Source of the DNA: Collinsella aerofaciens | GTDB taxonomy: Bacteria; Actinomycetota; Coriobacteriia; Coriobacteriales; Coriobacteriaceae | Length of the DNA stretch: 64,000 bases | NCBI RefSeq assembly: GCF_015561195.1 | Contig: NZ_JADMSU010000007.1 | Location: 1-64,000 of the forward strand | Direction: 5' to 3' | In this document: positions 1 through 8,009 of the stretch, one piece after another | Layout: each line of letters begins with the position of its first letter | Numbering within the stretch: the first letter of the stretch is position 1 | Notes under the pieces: model-generated | Database searches by the model: none | What the model was told of the DNA's origin: nothing | The model's input: only the letters and a program-made list of their open reading frames with translations | Made by a program: the position numbers and the translations under genes

Positions 1-153
1 CCCATCATCGCGGTCTATGGGGTCAACGATATGGCACCGTGGGGACACATGTATGTCAATCCTGGTCTAACAGAGCCTTATTTAATCCCGTCCCAGAGAA
101 ATCAATTAGCGGGCAGAAGGGCAAAAGTAGTCAAAAAACCCTTCCCAAATTAG
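1..153 (+). other. Left edge, unassigned; possible 3' end of an upstream gene
   Basis: One + strand frame stays open from base 1 to a TAG at 151-153, about 50 codons. It has no recognisable domain and could be the tail of a gene that starts outside the window, or simply intergenic sequence. Nothing else is visible before the metallophosphatase. Confidence 0.2.
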
Positions 154-169
154 CTACCCCTTGCACCGA

Positions 170-1009
170 TTATTCGCCCGGGTTGATGTTCGCGTAGAAC
201 TCCGCCCCGTCGTCCAGGCGCAGGATGCCCACGCGGCCGAACTCGGAGCCGGTGGCGGCAGCGCAGTCGATGTCGATGCGATCGGGCACGCCAGCAGTGT
301 CCTCGCCGCCCAGGCGCACGATCTTCCCGCGTCCCGATTCCTCATCGAGCCCCGCAAGACCACCGACCTCGCAATAACGCCCGAGCGACACCGTTGGCGT
401 GTGACCGCTCACCACGACCGGGCCCTTGCCCTCGGCAGAAAGCAGCCCGGTCGACGCATCCCAATAGCCATGACGAATCCACAGCAGGTCATCGGACGAC
501 TGCACCGCGAGCATCTGCTGCAGCAGCTCGCGATCGGCACCCACCGCTCCAACGCCATCGGCACAATCGACGCCATGCTCAAGCAAAAACGCACGCGCCG
601 CCTTCATCTCAATACCGGCATGTACCAGCAGATACGGGCGCTCCTCGGTCTCGACCACCGCGTAGAGCGGCAGCGCGGCCACCCATCGCACGAGCTCCTC
701 GTATGCCTCAAATTCCATGTCGTTGAGCTGCCCACGCGTCGTCCAGCCACCGTTGATATCCCAGGTCTCGGCATCGAGCGGATCCTGGCCAATGATGGCA
801 TCGAGCATGATCTGCTCGTGATTGCCCTTGAGCACGCGGGCGTTGGGCAGCGAGCGCACGAGCTTAATAACGCCGACCGAATCGGGCCCGCGATCGATCA
901 TGTCGCCCAACACGTACAGCGTGTCGTCGGACGTCAACGAGATCTTAGACAGGGCCTCGTCAAGCGCACGCACGTGCCCGTGAGCATCAGATGTCACATA
1001 GATCGCCAT
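170..1009 (-). CDS. Metallophosphoesterase, PP2A/ApaH-like
   Basis: This 279-residue cytoplasmic protein has the full metallophosphatase signature: DAHGH at residues 8-12, GDMIDRG at 35-41, GNHE at 62-65, then VHAGI and SGHTP further on. These residues bind two divalent metals. The family hydrolyses phosphoproteins, or dinucleotides such as Ap4A, and sequence alone does not decide the substrate. The length is normal and the ATG has no obvious competitor. It is transcribed divergently from the nhaP-like gene. A possible promoter upstream on the - strand is TTTCCA, 17 bases, TACAAT. Confidence 0.85.
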   Translation of the reverse strand: MAIYVTSDAHGHVRALDEALSKISLTSDDTLYVLGDMIDRGPDSVGVIKLVRSLPNARVLKGNHEQIMLDAIIGQDPLDAETWDINGGWTTRGQLNDMEFEAYEELVRWVAALPLYAVVETEERPYLLVHAGIEMKAARAFLLEHGVDCADGVGAVGADRELLQQMLAVQSSDDLLWIRHGYWDASTGLLSAEGKGPVVVSGHTPTVSLGRYCEVGGLAGLDEESGRGKIVRLGGEDTAGVPDRIDIDCAAATGSEFGRVGILRLDDGAEFYANINPGE

Positions 1010-1262
1010 GGTACGCCTCTCCTTGCATTGCGGCCGAAGCCCGGCGCCGCAACTAAAACTTCAAGTTGAACTTAAACGTTACCCATTGTACTCCGTTGCA
1101 ATAAAGCTGGAAAGGGTTTCCGAGCAGAGGCAAAGACGGCAGCCGTCTATGACGATATCGCGCACGCCCGCAATCCAACCCCATAAACCCACCATCTTTG
1201 GGTACAAATAAGCGCAGACAACTGACCGTGCCACGCCAACCACCCAGGAGCGGACACCATCC

Positions 1263-2864
1263 ATGAACCAGATCCTTCTTTTTATCGGCCTCGTCATCAT
1301 TTTGTGCCTGACCATCAAACCCGTCGGCAAAAAACTCCCCTTCCCCACCCTGCTTATCTTCATCGCGCTCGGAATGCTGTTGGGCGTCAACGGCCCGGCG
1401 CACATCGACTTTAGCGACTACGCACTCACCGAAACCGCCTGCAGCACGGCGCTGCTGTTCATCATGTTCTACGGTGGCTTTAACACCAACATCGACCGCG
1501 CCAAGCCCGTCGCCGCGCCGGCGGTGCTGCTGAGCACGCTCGGCGTCGTCATCACTGCCGGCATCACCGGCGTATTCGCCCACTTTGTGCTGGGCTTCGA
1601 CTGGATCGGCGGCCTGCTGCTGGGATCGGTCGTGGCGTCTACCGATGCGGCGAGCGTCTTTAGCGTTCTGCGCGAGCACAGCCTTTCGCTGAGGAGCGGC
1701 ACCGATTCGCTGCTCGAGGTCGAATCGGGCTCCAACGACCCCGTCGCCTACATGCTCACCGCTGTGCTCGCTACACTCGCGGCCGGCGGCGACATCAACA
1801 TTCCCGCACTGCTGGCCAAGCAGATTATCCTGGGCGTGGGCCTGGGCCTTGCCATCGGCTGGGCGGCGGGCCGCCTGATTGAACGCGCGCACGCAACGGC
1901 CGAGGGCGCGCAGACCATCTTTTTGTTCGCCGTGGCCATCGTCGCCTACGCGCTGCCGAGCTACCTGGGCGGCAACGGCTTTTTGGCTGTATACCTGGCC
2001 GGCATTGTGCTGGGTGCCAGCGACATCACCGGCAAAGTCGAGATGGCGCACTTCTTTGACACCCTCACCGAGATGGCAGAGATGACCATCTTCTTTTTGC
2101 TGGGCCTGCTCGTTACACCCGCACGCCTGCCGCAAATGCTGCTACCGGGCCTGGCACTCATGGCGTTTATGCTCTTTGCGAGCCGCCCCATCGCCGTAGG
2201 CATGCTGCTGGCGCCGTTTAGGACGAACCCTCGCCAGGTTGCGCTCGTAAGCTGGGCGGGTCTGCGCGGAGCAGCTTCGGTCGTCTTTAGTCTCTTTGCC
2301 GTGGTGGCCGGCGTTCCCGGCGGACACGACCTATTTGACCTGGTGTTTGTGATTGCCGTGTCGAGCATTGTGGTGCAGGGCTCGCTGCTGCCGGCGGTGG
2401 CGAAGAAGCTCGATATGATCGATGCGACCGGCGACGTGCGCCGCACCTTTAACGACTACCGCGACGAGGACGGCATGTCGTTTGTAAAGCTCAAGGTGGG
2501 CGCTGGACATCCGTTTGACGGACGCTCGCTCGCCGATATTGGCAGCGCGACGGACATGCTGGTGGTCTTGGTGCTGCGCGACGGTGCGCACCCGGTGCTG
2601 CCCAACGGCGATACCGTCATCGAGAAAGGTGACCTGCTGGTGATGGCCGCGCCAACGTTTGAAGAGCGTGCCGAAGTTACGCTGCGCGAGGTCACCGTGA
2701 CCCCCCACGGTCGCCTGGCCGGCCAGCGTCTTCGCGATGTGCCGCAGGGCAAGCACCCCTTTATCGTGGTGATGCTCAAGCGCGACGGCCAAACGATCAT
2801 CCCCGATGGCAACACCCTAATATACGCCGGCGACGAAGCCGTCATTGCCACGCTGGCATCGTAG
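1263..2864 (+). CDS. NhaP-type cation/proton antiporter with C-terminal TrkA-C domain
   Basis: This 533-residue membrane protein has about 12 hydrophobic segments in residues 1-390, followed by a soluble RCK/TrkA-C domain at about 400-533. The membrane part carries a conserved acidic patch (ASTDAASVFSVL near residue 125 and ESGSNDP near 158), which is the ion-binding region of the CPA1 family. The TrkA-C part (SFVKLKVGAGHPFDGRSL and following) is typical of K+/H+ antiporters of the NhaP2/CvrA type. It would exchange K+ or Na+ for protons across the inner membrane. An AGGAG lies about 12 bases before the ATG. A hairpin repeat and a terminator follow it. Confidence 0.88.
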   Translation: MNQILLFIGLVIILCLTIKPVGKKLPFPTLLIFIALGMLLGVNGPAHIDFSDYALTETACSTALLFIMFYGGFNTNIDRAKPVAAPAVLLSTLGVVITAGITGVFAHFVLGFDWIGGLLLGSVVASTDAASVFSVLREHSLSLRSGTDSLLEVESGSNDPVAYMLTAVLATLAAGGDINIPALLAKQIILGVGLGLAIGWAAGRLIERAHATAEGAQTIFLFAVAIVAYALPSYLGGNGFLAVYLAGIVLGASDITGKVEMAHFFDTLTEMAEMTIFFLLGLLVTPARLPQMLLPGLALMAFMLFASRPIAVGMLLAPFRTNPRQVALVSWAGLRGAASVVFSLFAVVAGVPGGHDLFDLVFVIAVSSIVVQGSLLPAVAKKLDMIDATGDVRRTFNDYRDEDGMSFVKLKVGAGHPFDGRSLADIGSATDMLVVLVLRDGAHPVLPNGDTVIEKGDLLVMAAPTFEERAEVTLREVTVTPHGRLAGQRLRDVPQGKHPFIVVMLKRDGQTIIPDGNTLIYAGDEAVIATLAS

Positions 2865-2876
2865 CCATCCCCACCC

Positions 2877-2949
2877 ATAAGTTGCGGTGAAATAGGGATT
2901 GAATAGGCCTCTGAACAGCCATTTCAGTCCCTATTTCACCGCAACTTAT
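2877..2949. repeat. Perfect 22-bp inverted repeat, GTTGCGGTGAAATAGGG family
   Basis: Arms at 2877-2898 and 2928-2949 are exact reverse complements around a 29-base loop. The same arm core recurs at 55053-55115 and, in diverged form, at 51513-51580, so this is a dispersed family and not only a terminator. It lies directly after the antiporter gene. Confidence 0.85.
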
Positions 2950-2997
2950 TGAGGGGATGGATTGAAAAACATTTGAATTGACACCGAAATGAAAAAA

Positions 2998-3024
2998 GCC
3001 GGGGGATGTCCCTCGGCATTTTTT
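2998..3024 (+). terminator. Rho-independent terminator
   Basis: A GC-rich hairpin (GCCGGGGGA paired with TCCCTCGGC, one G-T pair) is followed by six T and preceded by six A, so it could act in both directions. It fits termination of the antiporter transcript. Confidence 0.75.
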
Positions 3025-3134
3025 ATGTGAGCCAAGACTAAACAGTTCTCTGGAAACCGCCGGCGCCATTGCGTCAGCAATTTGCGAGCCGCTCTACCCC
3101 ACATCTCGGCGGCTAAGGACTTTTCGCAGGTAGT

Positions 3135-3163
3135 TTGACGAACATATGTTTGCTTATTATAAT
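3135..3163 (+). promoter_or_regulatory. Strong sigma70-type promoter for the DUF3800 leader
   Basis: TTGACG at 3135-3140 and a perfect TATAAT at 3158-3163 are separated by 17 bases. Transcription would begin near 3170, about 110 bases before the DUF3800 start codon, so the two hairpins downstream lie in the leader RNA. Confidence 0.75.
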
Positions 3164-3203
3164 TATACTTGAAAGCACCCCTATCTCATGGTATAAAGAA
3201 TAT

Positions 3204-3261
3204 GGTTCCCTCTAAAAGAGGGGCCTCCAAGAGCCGGGGTCTTACCCCCGGCATTTTTTTT
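3204..3261 (+). ncRNA. Two-hairpin leader, candidate DUF3800-type RNA motif with terminator stem
   Basis: The first hairpin pairs CCCTCT (3208-3213) with AGAGGG (3217-3222) around an AAA loop. The second pairs GCCGGGG (3233-3239) with CCCCGGC (3246-3252) and is followed by eight T, as in an intrinsic terminator. Both lie between a strong promoter and a DUF3800 gene. Published comparative work describes several structured RNA motifs found near DUF3800 genes, and this position matches that description. Assignment to a particular motif class would need a covariance-model search. The terminator form suggests attenuation or a separate short RNA. Confidence 0.5.
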
Positions 3262-3280
3262 GCAAAAATGGAGGCCCATC

Positions 3281-3958
3281 ATGAGCGAACTCTCCGTCTT
3301 TGTTGACGAATCTGGCGACCTCGGAGGCGTCTCCAACTACTACCTCGTCACCCTCGTTTTTCACGATCAAAACGATGCAATCGTTGAACGCATTGACCGC
3401 TACGAGCGCGCCCTGTCGCAGTCCTCGCTTCCCAATACGCCTTTTCATGCAGGACCCCTACTGAATGGAAACGGCGACTACAAAGATCTTCCCAAGGAGC
3501 AGCGAAGGCACATGTTGAGCGCATTTCGCGCGTTCATTCAGCATCTCCCCATACGCTATCTCTGTCTGCAATACCGAATGAGCGAATTCGCCGGCAACCA
3601 AAACGGTCTCGCGGAGAGAATGAGGCGAGACCTCACAGTTGAACTTTTCGACCATCTGGAATTCTTCCAGCGATACGACACCGTTAAGATTTACTACGAC
3701 AACGGCCAACCGATTGTAACGGAGGTCATTCATTCTGCGCTTGAGTACGTTCTAGCAAGGGATGTCATCGTATACCGAGAAGCCACACCACGAGCCTACC
3801 GGCTATTCCAAGTTGCTGACTACATCTGTACGATCGAGCTAACGGCTATCAAGTTTGACAGCAAGGAAGATACAAAGACTGATCGGCTATTTTTTGGAAC
3901 CCGAAGGACGTTCAAAAAGGGATTTCTCTTATATCTCAGGAAGAAAAGGATGAACTGA
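3281..3958 (+). CDS. DUF3800 domain protein
   Basis: This 225-residue protein starts with the DUF3800 signature FVDESGD near residues 6-12 and ends with a typical VADYICTIE segment. DUF3800 has a predicted nuclease-like (RNase H-like) fold, and its genes are common in defence islands and mobile DNA; no biochemical role is firmly known. The ATG at 3281 is chosen because GGAGG lies 6 bases before it, and an earlier in-frame start has no ribosome site. The gene ends seven bases before the convergent small gene that closes the BREX operon. Its base composition is more AT-rich than the surrounding chromosome, which fits acquisition by transfer. Confidence 0.8.
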   Translation: MSELSVFVDESGDLGGVSNYYLVTLVFHDQNDAIVERIDRYERALSQSSLPNTPFHAGPLLNGNGDYKDLPKEQRRHMLSAFRAFIQHLPIRYLCLQYRMSEFAGNQNGLAERMRRDLTVELFDHLEFFQRYDTVKIYYDNGQPIVTEVIHSALEYVLARDVIVYREATPRAYRLFQVADYICTIELTAIKFDSKEDTKTDRLFFGTRRTFKKGFLLYLRKKRMN

Positions 3959-3965
3959 CCCGGGG

Positions 3966-4178
3966 TCACCAGTCGTCAGACGCTCCGCAGTCGTCATCGA
4001 CGGCAAAGTCGCGGAGGTCGAGGCCTTCGCGTTCGGCTCGGGCTAGGAGCTCTTGGGGCGACTCGGCCTCGATATCTACTACGTCGAGCATGGCGGCCGG
4101 AAAGCCTACGCCAGCCGCACTCCCCGCACGGTCGAGCAGGCTCTCGCGCAGCTGATCTACATCAATGTCGATTTTCAT
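3966..4178 (-). CDS. Small acidic protein at the end of the BREX operon
   Basis: This 70-residue acidic protein (MKIDIDVDQLRESL at the N-terminus, a run of D and E at the C-terminus) has no family I recognise. GGGAGG lies 7 bases before the ATG at 4178, a much better site than the upstream in-frame ATG. It begins 27 bases after the stop of the 450-residue unknown gene and is probably co-transcribed with it and with BREX. An acidic small partner of its neighbour or an inhibitor role is conceivable, but nothing in the sequence shows it. Confidence 0.65.
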   Translation of the reverse strand: MKIDIDVDQLRESLLDRAGSAAGVGFPAAMLDVVDIEAESPQELLARAEREGLDLRDFAVDDDCGASDDW

Positions 4179-4205
4179 GGTGATACCTCCCGCCAAACCA
4201 GGCCC

Positions 4206-5558
4206 TTACTCGTCAGTGCCAAGCTCATTCACGGCAGCAACAAAAGCCGCCACCTGCTTGTTGTCCATCTGCATGGCCAAGCGCCCCACGGGCTCATCGT
4301 AGGCGAACTGCACCTTATCGATAAAGCAATCCCAAGCACGCTCATCCACACGCACGGCGGCCTCGCAATACTGGCTGAGCTTTTTGAGTCCATACCAAAA
4401 CGCATTCACATGGCGCGCAGGATCCTCATCCAGCACACCATCGTAGCGACGCCCGTTAAACTCGCGCATGCGCGCCACGGCAACCTTGAGCGAATCGCCG
4501 CCCTCGGCAGAAGCCTCATCCACCAGCTCGGGAATCGTAACCTCACGCCGAACAGTATGCCTGGTTGCACCATCGTACTCGCCCACCAGCACGTCCTCAT
4601 CAAGCCGAGAATCGTAGTCCAAATAGCTCGTGCCGCAACAAATGCCGTGCGGCGAGCCCGTGCCAAACGCGCAGAATAACCCGCCGTCGGCAACAACACG
4701 ACGGTAGGTCTCAAACGACTTCTTAACCTGAGCGAGCAACTCGGAAAGCTCCCCGGCATCGCACGCCGTCTCGATCGCAACGCGCGCAGGCTCGGGCAAC
4801 GATACCGGCTCCACCATGCTCCCCGCAATACGGGCGGCACGCTCGGCCCGATACGCCTGCGCCGCCAAGCGTGCCCGCTGCGCAGCACCGCGCACGTTGG
4901 TAAGTTCACGCTCCAACGCCACGTCGCCAGCAACATCGCCCGCAAACCCGTCAGTGCCCTGCGGCCCGGTCGCGCTCAGCTCAGACTCAAACGTCGCTGT
5001 GATCATACCCGCAAGGTCCGTTGCGTCGGCGGCACAACGCAACTGCTCCAGCTGCGTGCACAGCAGATCGGCATCTAGGGGCACGGCATCCACAATGCGC
5101 ACGTCACTCAGACGCGCCACGCCCTGCAGCACCATAGCCCCCGCAGCATTGTACGCCGCGCGAACCCTGTCCGCCGTATTGGCGCGCAGCTTTACCTCGA
5201 TAAACGCAAGCGTCTGCTCCAAACGGGCCAGCAGCTCGGCCTTGTCCTCCATACGCAAAAAGGCAGCATAGCGCCGCTCCATCTGCAGCGGACCAACAAT
5301 GCCCGCCTGCTTGCGAGCGCGTGCAAGCGCAGCGCCCTCAACACGACGGACATACCCGTCAACAGCCCGTACGGCAGACTCGCGCGCAGCGCGCTCGGCA
5401 GTCTCGACGTCCCTAAGCACGCCCAGCAGCTCGCGGGAGCGCGCCTTGCGCACCAACTCCCCGCGATCGTACTGCTCAAGCGCCGCCTGGCGCTTGGCTA
5501 CCGATTCAAAGCCAAACAGCTCGTCGAGCAACTCGCCAACAGAACGCTCGCCCGCCAT
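4206..5558 (-). CDS. Unknown 450-residue protein downstream of brxL
   Basis: I do not recognise this family. The N-terminal two thirds (about residues 1-300) are Ala/Arg/Glu-rich and predicted to be helical, probably coiled-coil. The C-terminal third is more globular, with conserved-looking stretches GLFCAFGTGSPHGICCGTSY and MREFNGRRYDGVLDEDP. No membrane segment or signal peptide is visible. The ATG at 5558 is chosen over an upstream GTG because GAGGGGG stands before it. It starts 76 bases after brxL on the same strand, so it is probably the seventh or eighth gene of the BREX operon and a candidate accessory defence gene. Codon use matches its neighbours. Confidence 0.6.
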   Translation of the reverse strand: MAGERSVGELLDELFGFESVAKRQAALEQYDRGELVRKARSRELLGVLRDVETAERAARESAVRAVDGYVRRVEGAALARARKQAGIVGPLQMERRYAAFLRMEDKAELLARLEQTLAFIEVKLRANTADRVRAAYNAAGAMVLQGVARLSDVRIVDAVPLDADLLCTQLEQLRCAADATDLAGMITATFESELSATGPQGTDGFAGDVAGDVALERELTNVRGAAQRARLAAQAYRAERAARIAGSMVEPVSLPEPARVAIETACDAGELSELLAQVKKSFETYRRVVADGGLFCAFGTGSPHGICCGTSYLDYDSRLDEDVLVGEYDGATRHTVRREVTIPELVDEASAEGGDSLKVAVARMREFNGRRYDGVLDEDPARHVNAFWYGLKKLSQYCEAAVRVDERAWDCFIDKVQFAYDEPVGRLAMQMDNKQVAAFVAAVNELGTDE

Positions 5559-5634
5559 AGCAGGCCCCCTCACGCACTACGCACCAACATGCTCGCGGGG
5601 CGCCCGAACACCGGACGCCCCGCTCGCCGCACTC

Positions 5635-7998
5635 CTACAGATCCAGAGCCTTTTTCGCGGCGTCGACGGGATCGCCATCCATGTAGAACACCGGGCTCAG
5701 GCCCGAGATAATCTCGGACGAAACGCTCTGCAGGCCCGCGATGGCACTCAGCGGCAAAATCACGCGCTTGGCGCCGGCGTTTTTGGCCACGCGCATAATG
5801 TCCTCGAGCCCGCGGATCTCGTCCATAGAGCCTGACATGCGCAAGATTCCCGGAATCGCCAGTGCAGGCATCACCGGGCGGTTGCATGCCGCAGAGCAAA
5901 GTCCCACAAACTCGGCGAGCGAAACTTCCTCGGACAGGCCCTTGCTCTGCAGGTCGTTGTAGAACAGCAGGTAATCCTTGGAGCCAATGTGCATGCCCGG
6001 CGCCACGCGGTTCGCCAGGTTCACAAAGTTGTCGAACGCGGCTTCCAGCGTATCGCGCACTGGCTTGTTAAAGGCCACGCCCTCGTACTTAAACTTGCAC
6101 TCGCCGGCAACGGCCTTGTTCTCCAGCTTGTATACGGCAACCTCGCCGCCCTGCGACCTGCCCACGCCAAATACGTGGCCGGACAGCAGCGGCCCGTCGG
6201 GAATCAGCGTGTCCTCGGTCTGTTCGGGCACGCGCACCACGTGCACGTCCTGCGGGTTGTCGGCATCCATATAGCCCAGGTTGACGTCGATAAACTCGAC
6301 GCCCGCCATAATCTTGAGCTGCTCCTTGACGCGGCGACGGCCCTCGATGGCGTAGTCCAGCAGCCAGCGCACATCGTCCTTGTCCATGGCCTCGTCGGGG
6401 AACAGCAGCTTGGCAAGGCCGCTAAAGGTCTTGCGCACGGCAATCTCGTCACGCTTGTTAAAGTCGCTGTTAAAGCGGAAATACCGGTCGATATGGTGCG
6501 TAAAGTCTTTGCGGCGCATCTCCTTGCAAAACTCCGACAAACAGTCGGTGATCAGGCCATAATGCCCGGTCAGCAGGCTCGAGCGCATCTTGGGAATCTC
6601 CCAGCCCGGCAGGTAGTAATGGATACGGTCGAAGAAGGCCGAATCGTTGTTAAACTCCGGCGGGAACGGATCAAACAGGTGCGTGGTCTTAAGGACATTT
6701 TGCACGGTGTCGTTGATGTTGTCCTCAAAGACCATGGAGGCGTCGGCGTTAATCTAATCGCGGCCGCGTGCGTAACTGCCACTCGCCATGTAGTCCTTCA
6801 TGATCTGCACGGCGTTGGTGTCCTTAAACCGCATGCCGGCGACCTCGTCGAAAGTCACGCAATCCCAGTGGCCCACCAGGCCCACGCGATCGGCGCGCAT
6901 GGAGTTCATACGGCCGAACAGGTTGGCCGTGGTGGTTTGACCGCCCGAAAGCAAAATGGCGTAGGGCGAGACCTCTTTGTAGATGTGGCTCTTACCAGTA
7001 CCGCGGGGACCCAGCTCGCACAGGTTGTAGTTGCGCTCGATGAGCGGCACCATACGCTCGATAAAGTGCAGGCGCTCTTTCTCGGAAAGCTCGCTGGGCT
7101 CATAGCCAGCGGAGCGCAGCAGCATGTTGAGCCACTCGTCGCGCGAGAAATACTGGCGCTCTTCGACCATGGCATCCAGGTCCAGGTTGGGCATCTGGAT
7201 GGGAGTGAGCGACGCCACACTAAACGGAGAGTCCTCGGGTCCGCGCTTTTTGCGCTTGGCCTTGGAGCGGCGCGGCGCATCGTCACCAAAGACCTCCATG
7301 CCAAACTCGTCTTCCTCATCCACGGGATGGCGATACTCGATGCTCATAATGCACCAAATGCCACCCTGCAGAATCTTGGAATAGTCGCGCACGTACTCGG
7401 CCGGCATCACAAAAGGCTCGATGGTCAAATTGGCAAACGATGCCACGTAGATGTCTTTGTACTCGTCGAGCTTGGCCGTAACCTTGTCGATGATGGTAAA
7501 ACGGCCCAGCTCACGGATCTTGGACTTAATGCGCTCGGACTCGTCGGGACGCACGTAGTTATCGGTGAGGATCCTGCGGATGCGATCCAGGCCCTCTGCC
7601 ACGGCTTCCTCGTCATCGGTTGAGCAGTACATGCCCAGCAGATACTCCAACACAAAGGTGGGCACGTTGGCGCCGCGCTTCATAAAGGCCGTCAGGTCCT
7701 TGCGCACGATCTTGCCGCCAAAGTGCTCGAGCAGCTTACCGTCCAGCCCGTCCATGTCGTAGCCCTCATCCTCGGGAGCCTCGGCCGCAGCCTGGTCATA
7801 GCCATCGGTCGAGGACTCGTCCTCGGCGGCCACCGCAGCCTCAGCGGGCGCGGCAGCAGTCGCCGTCTCCGGGGCAGGCGCAGCGGTCTCAACCTCCGGG
7901 GCCTTCACGGGCGCGGCCTCAGGCACCGCAGCCTCCGCAGGCACATCCTCATCAATCAAGGGGACTTCCCACAGACCGTCGTCATGGCTATCAAACAT
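5635..7998 (-). CDS. brxL: BrxL, Lon-like AAA+ protein of type 1 BREX, interrupted by one in-frame TAG
   Basis: The frame reads as one protein of about 786 residues if the amber codon at 6756-6754 (codon 415) is passed. Before it lie the BrxL N-terminal domain (KLLEHFGGKIVRKDL near residue 85, LEYLLGMYCSTDDEE) and the Walker A motif GPRGTGKSH near residue 331. After it the family sequence continues at once (NADASMVFEDN, then DRIHYYLPGWEIPKMR) to a Lon-like C-terminal domain. BrxL assembles into DNA-bound rings and is needed for phage restriction in type 1 BREX. The first 80 residues are an Ala/Glu/Pro-rich extension not typical of the family. AGGAG 8 bases before the ATG at 7998 overlaps the pglZ stop. 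The fragment after the TAG has no ribosome site, so it would need readthrough or suppression. Confidence 0.85.
6754..6756 (-). other. In-frame amber codon inside brxL
   Basis: The - strand reads ARGRD, TAG, INADASMVF without any frame change. Codons on both sides align with the family. The next in-frame stop is the genuine end of the gene, 372 codons later. Confidence 0.9.
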
Positions 7999-8009
7999 AG
8001 GGCACACTC

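Noticed and set aside
161-1069. Long + strand ORF of 302 codons opposite the metallophosphatase
   Set aside because: It is the antisense frame of a gene with clear catalytic motifs, and its product is Arg/His-rich with no domain. High GC opens such frames.
5989-7623. Long + strand ORF of 544 codons opposite brxL
   Set aside because: Antisense shadow of brxL. It spans the amber codon only because the opposite strand reads CTA there.
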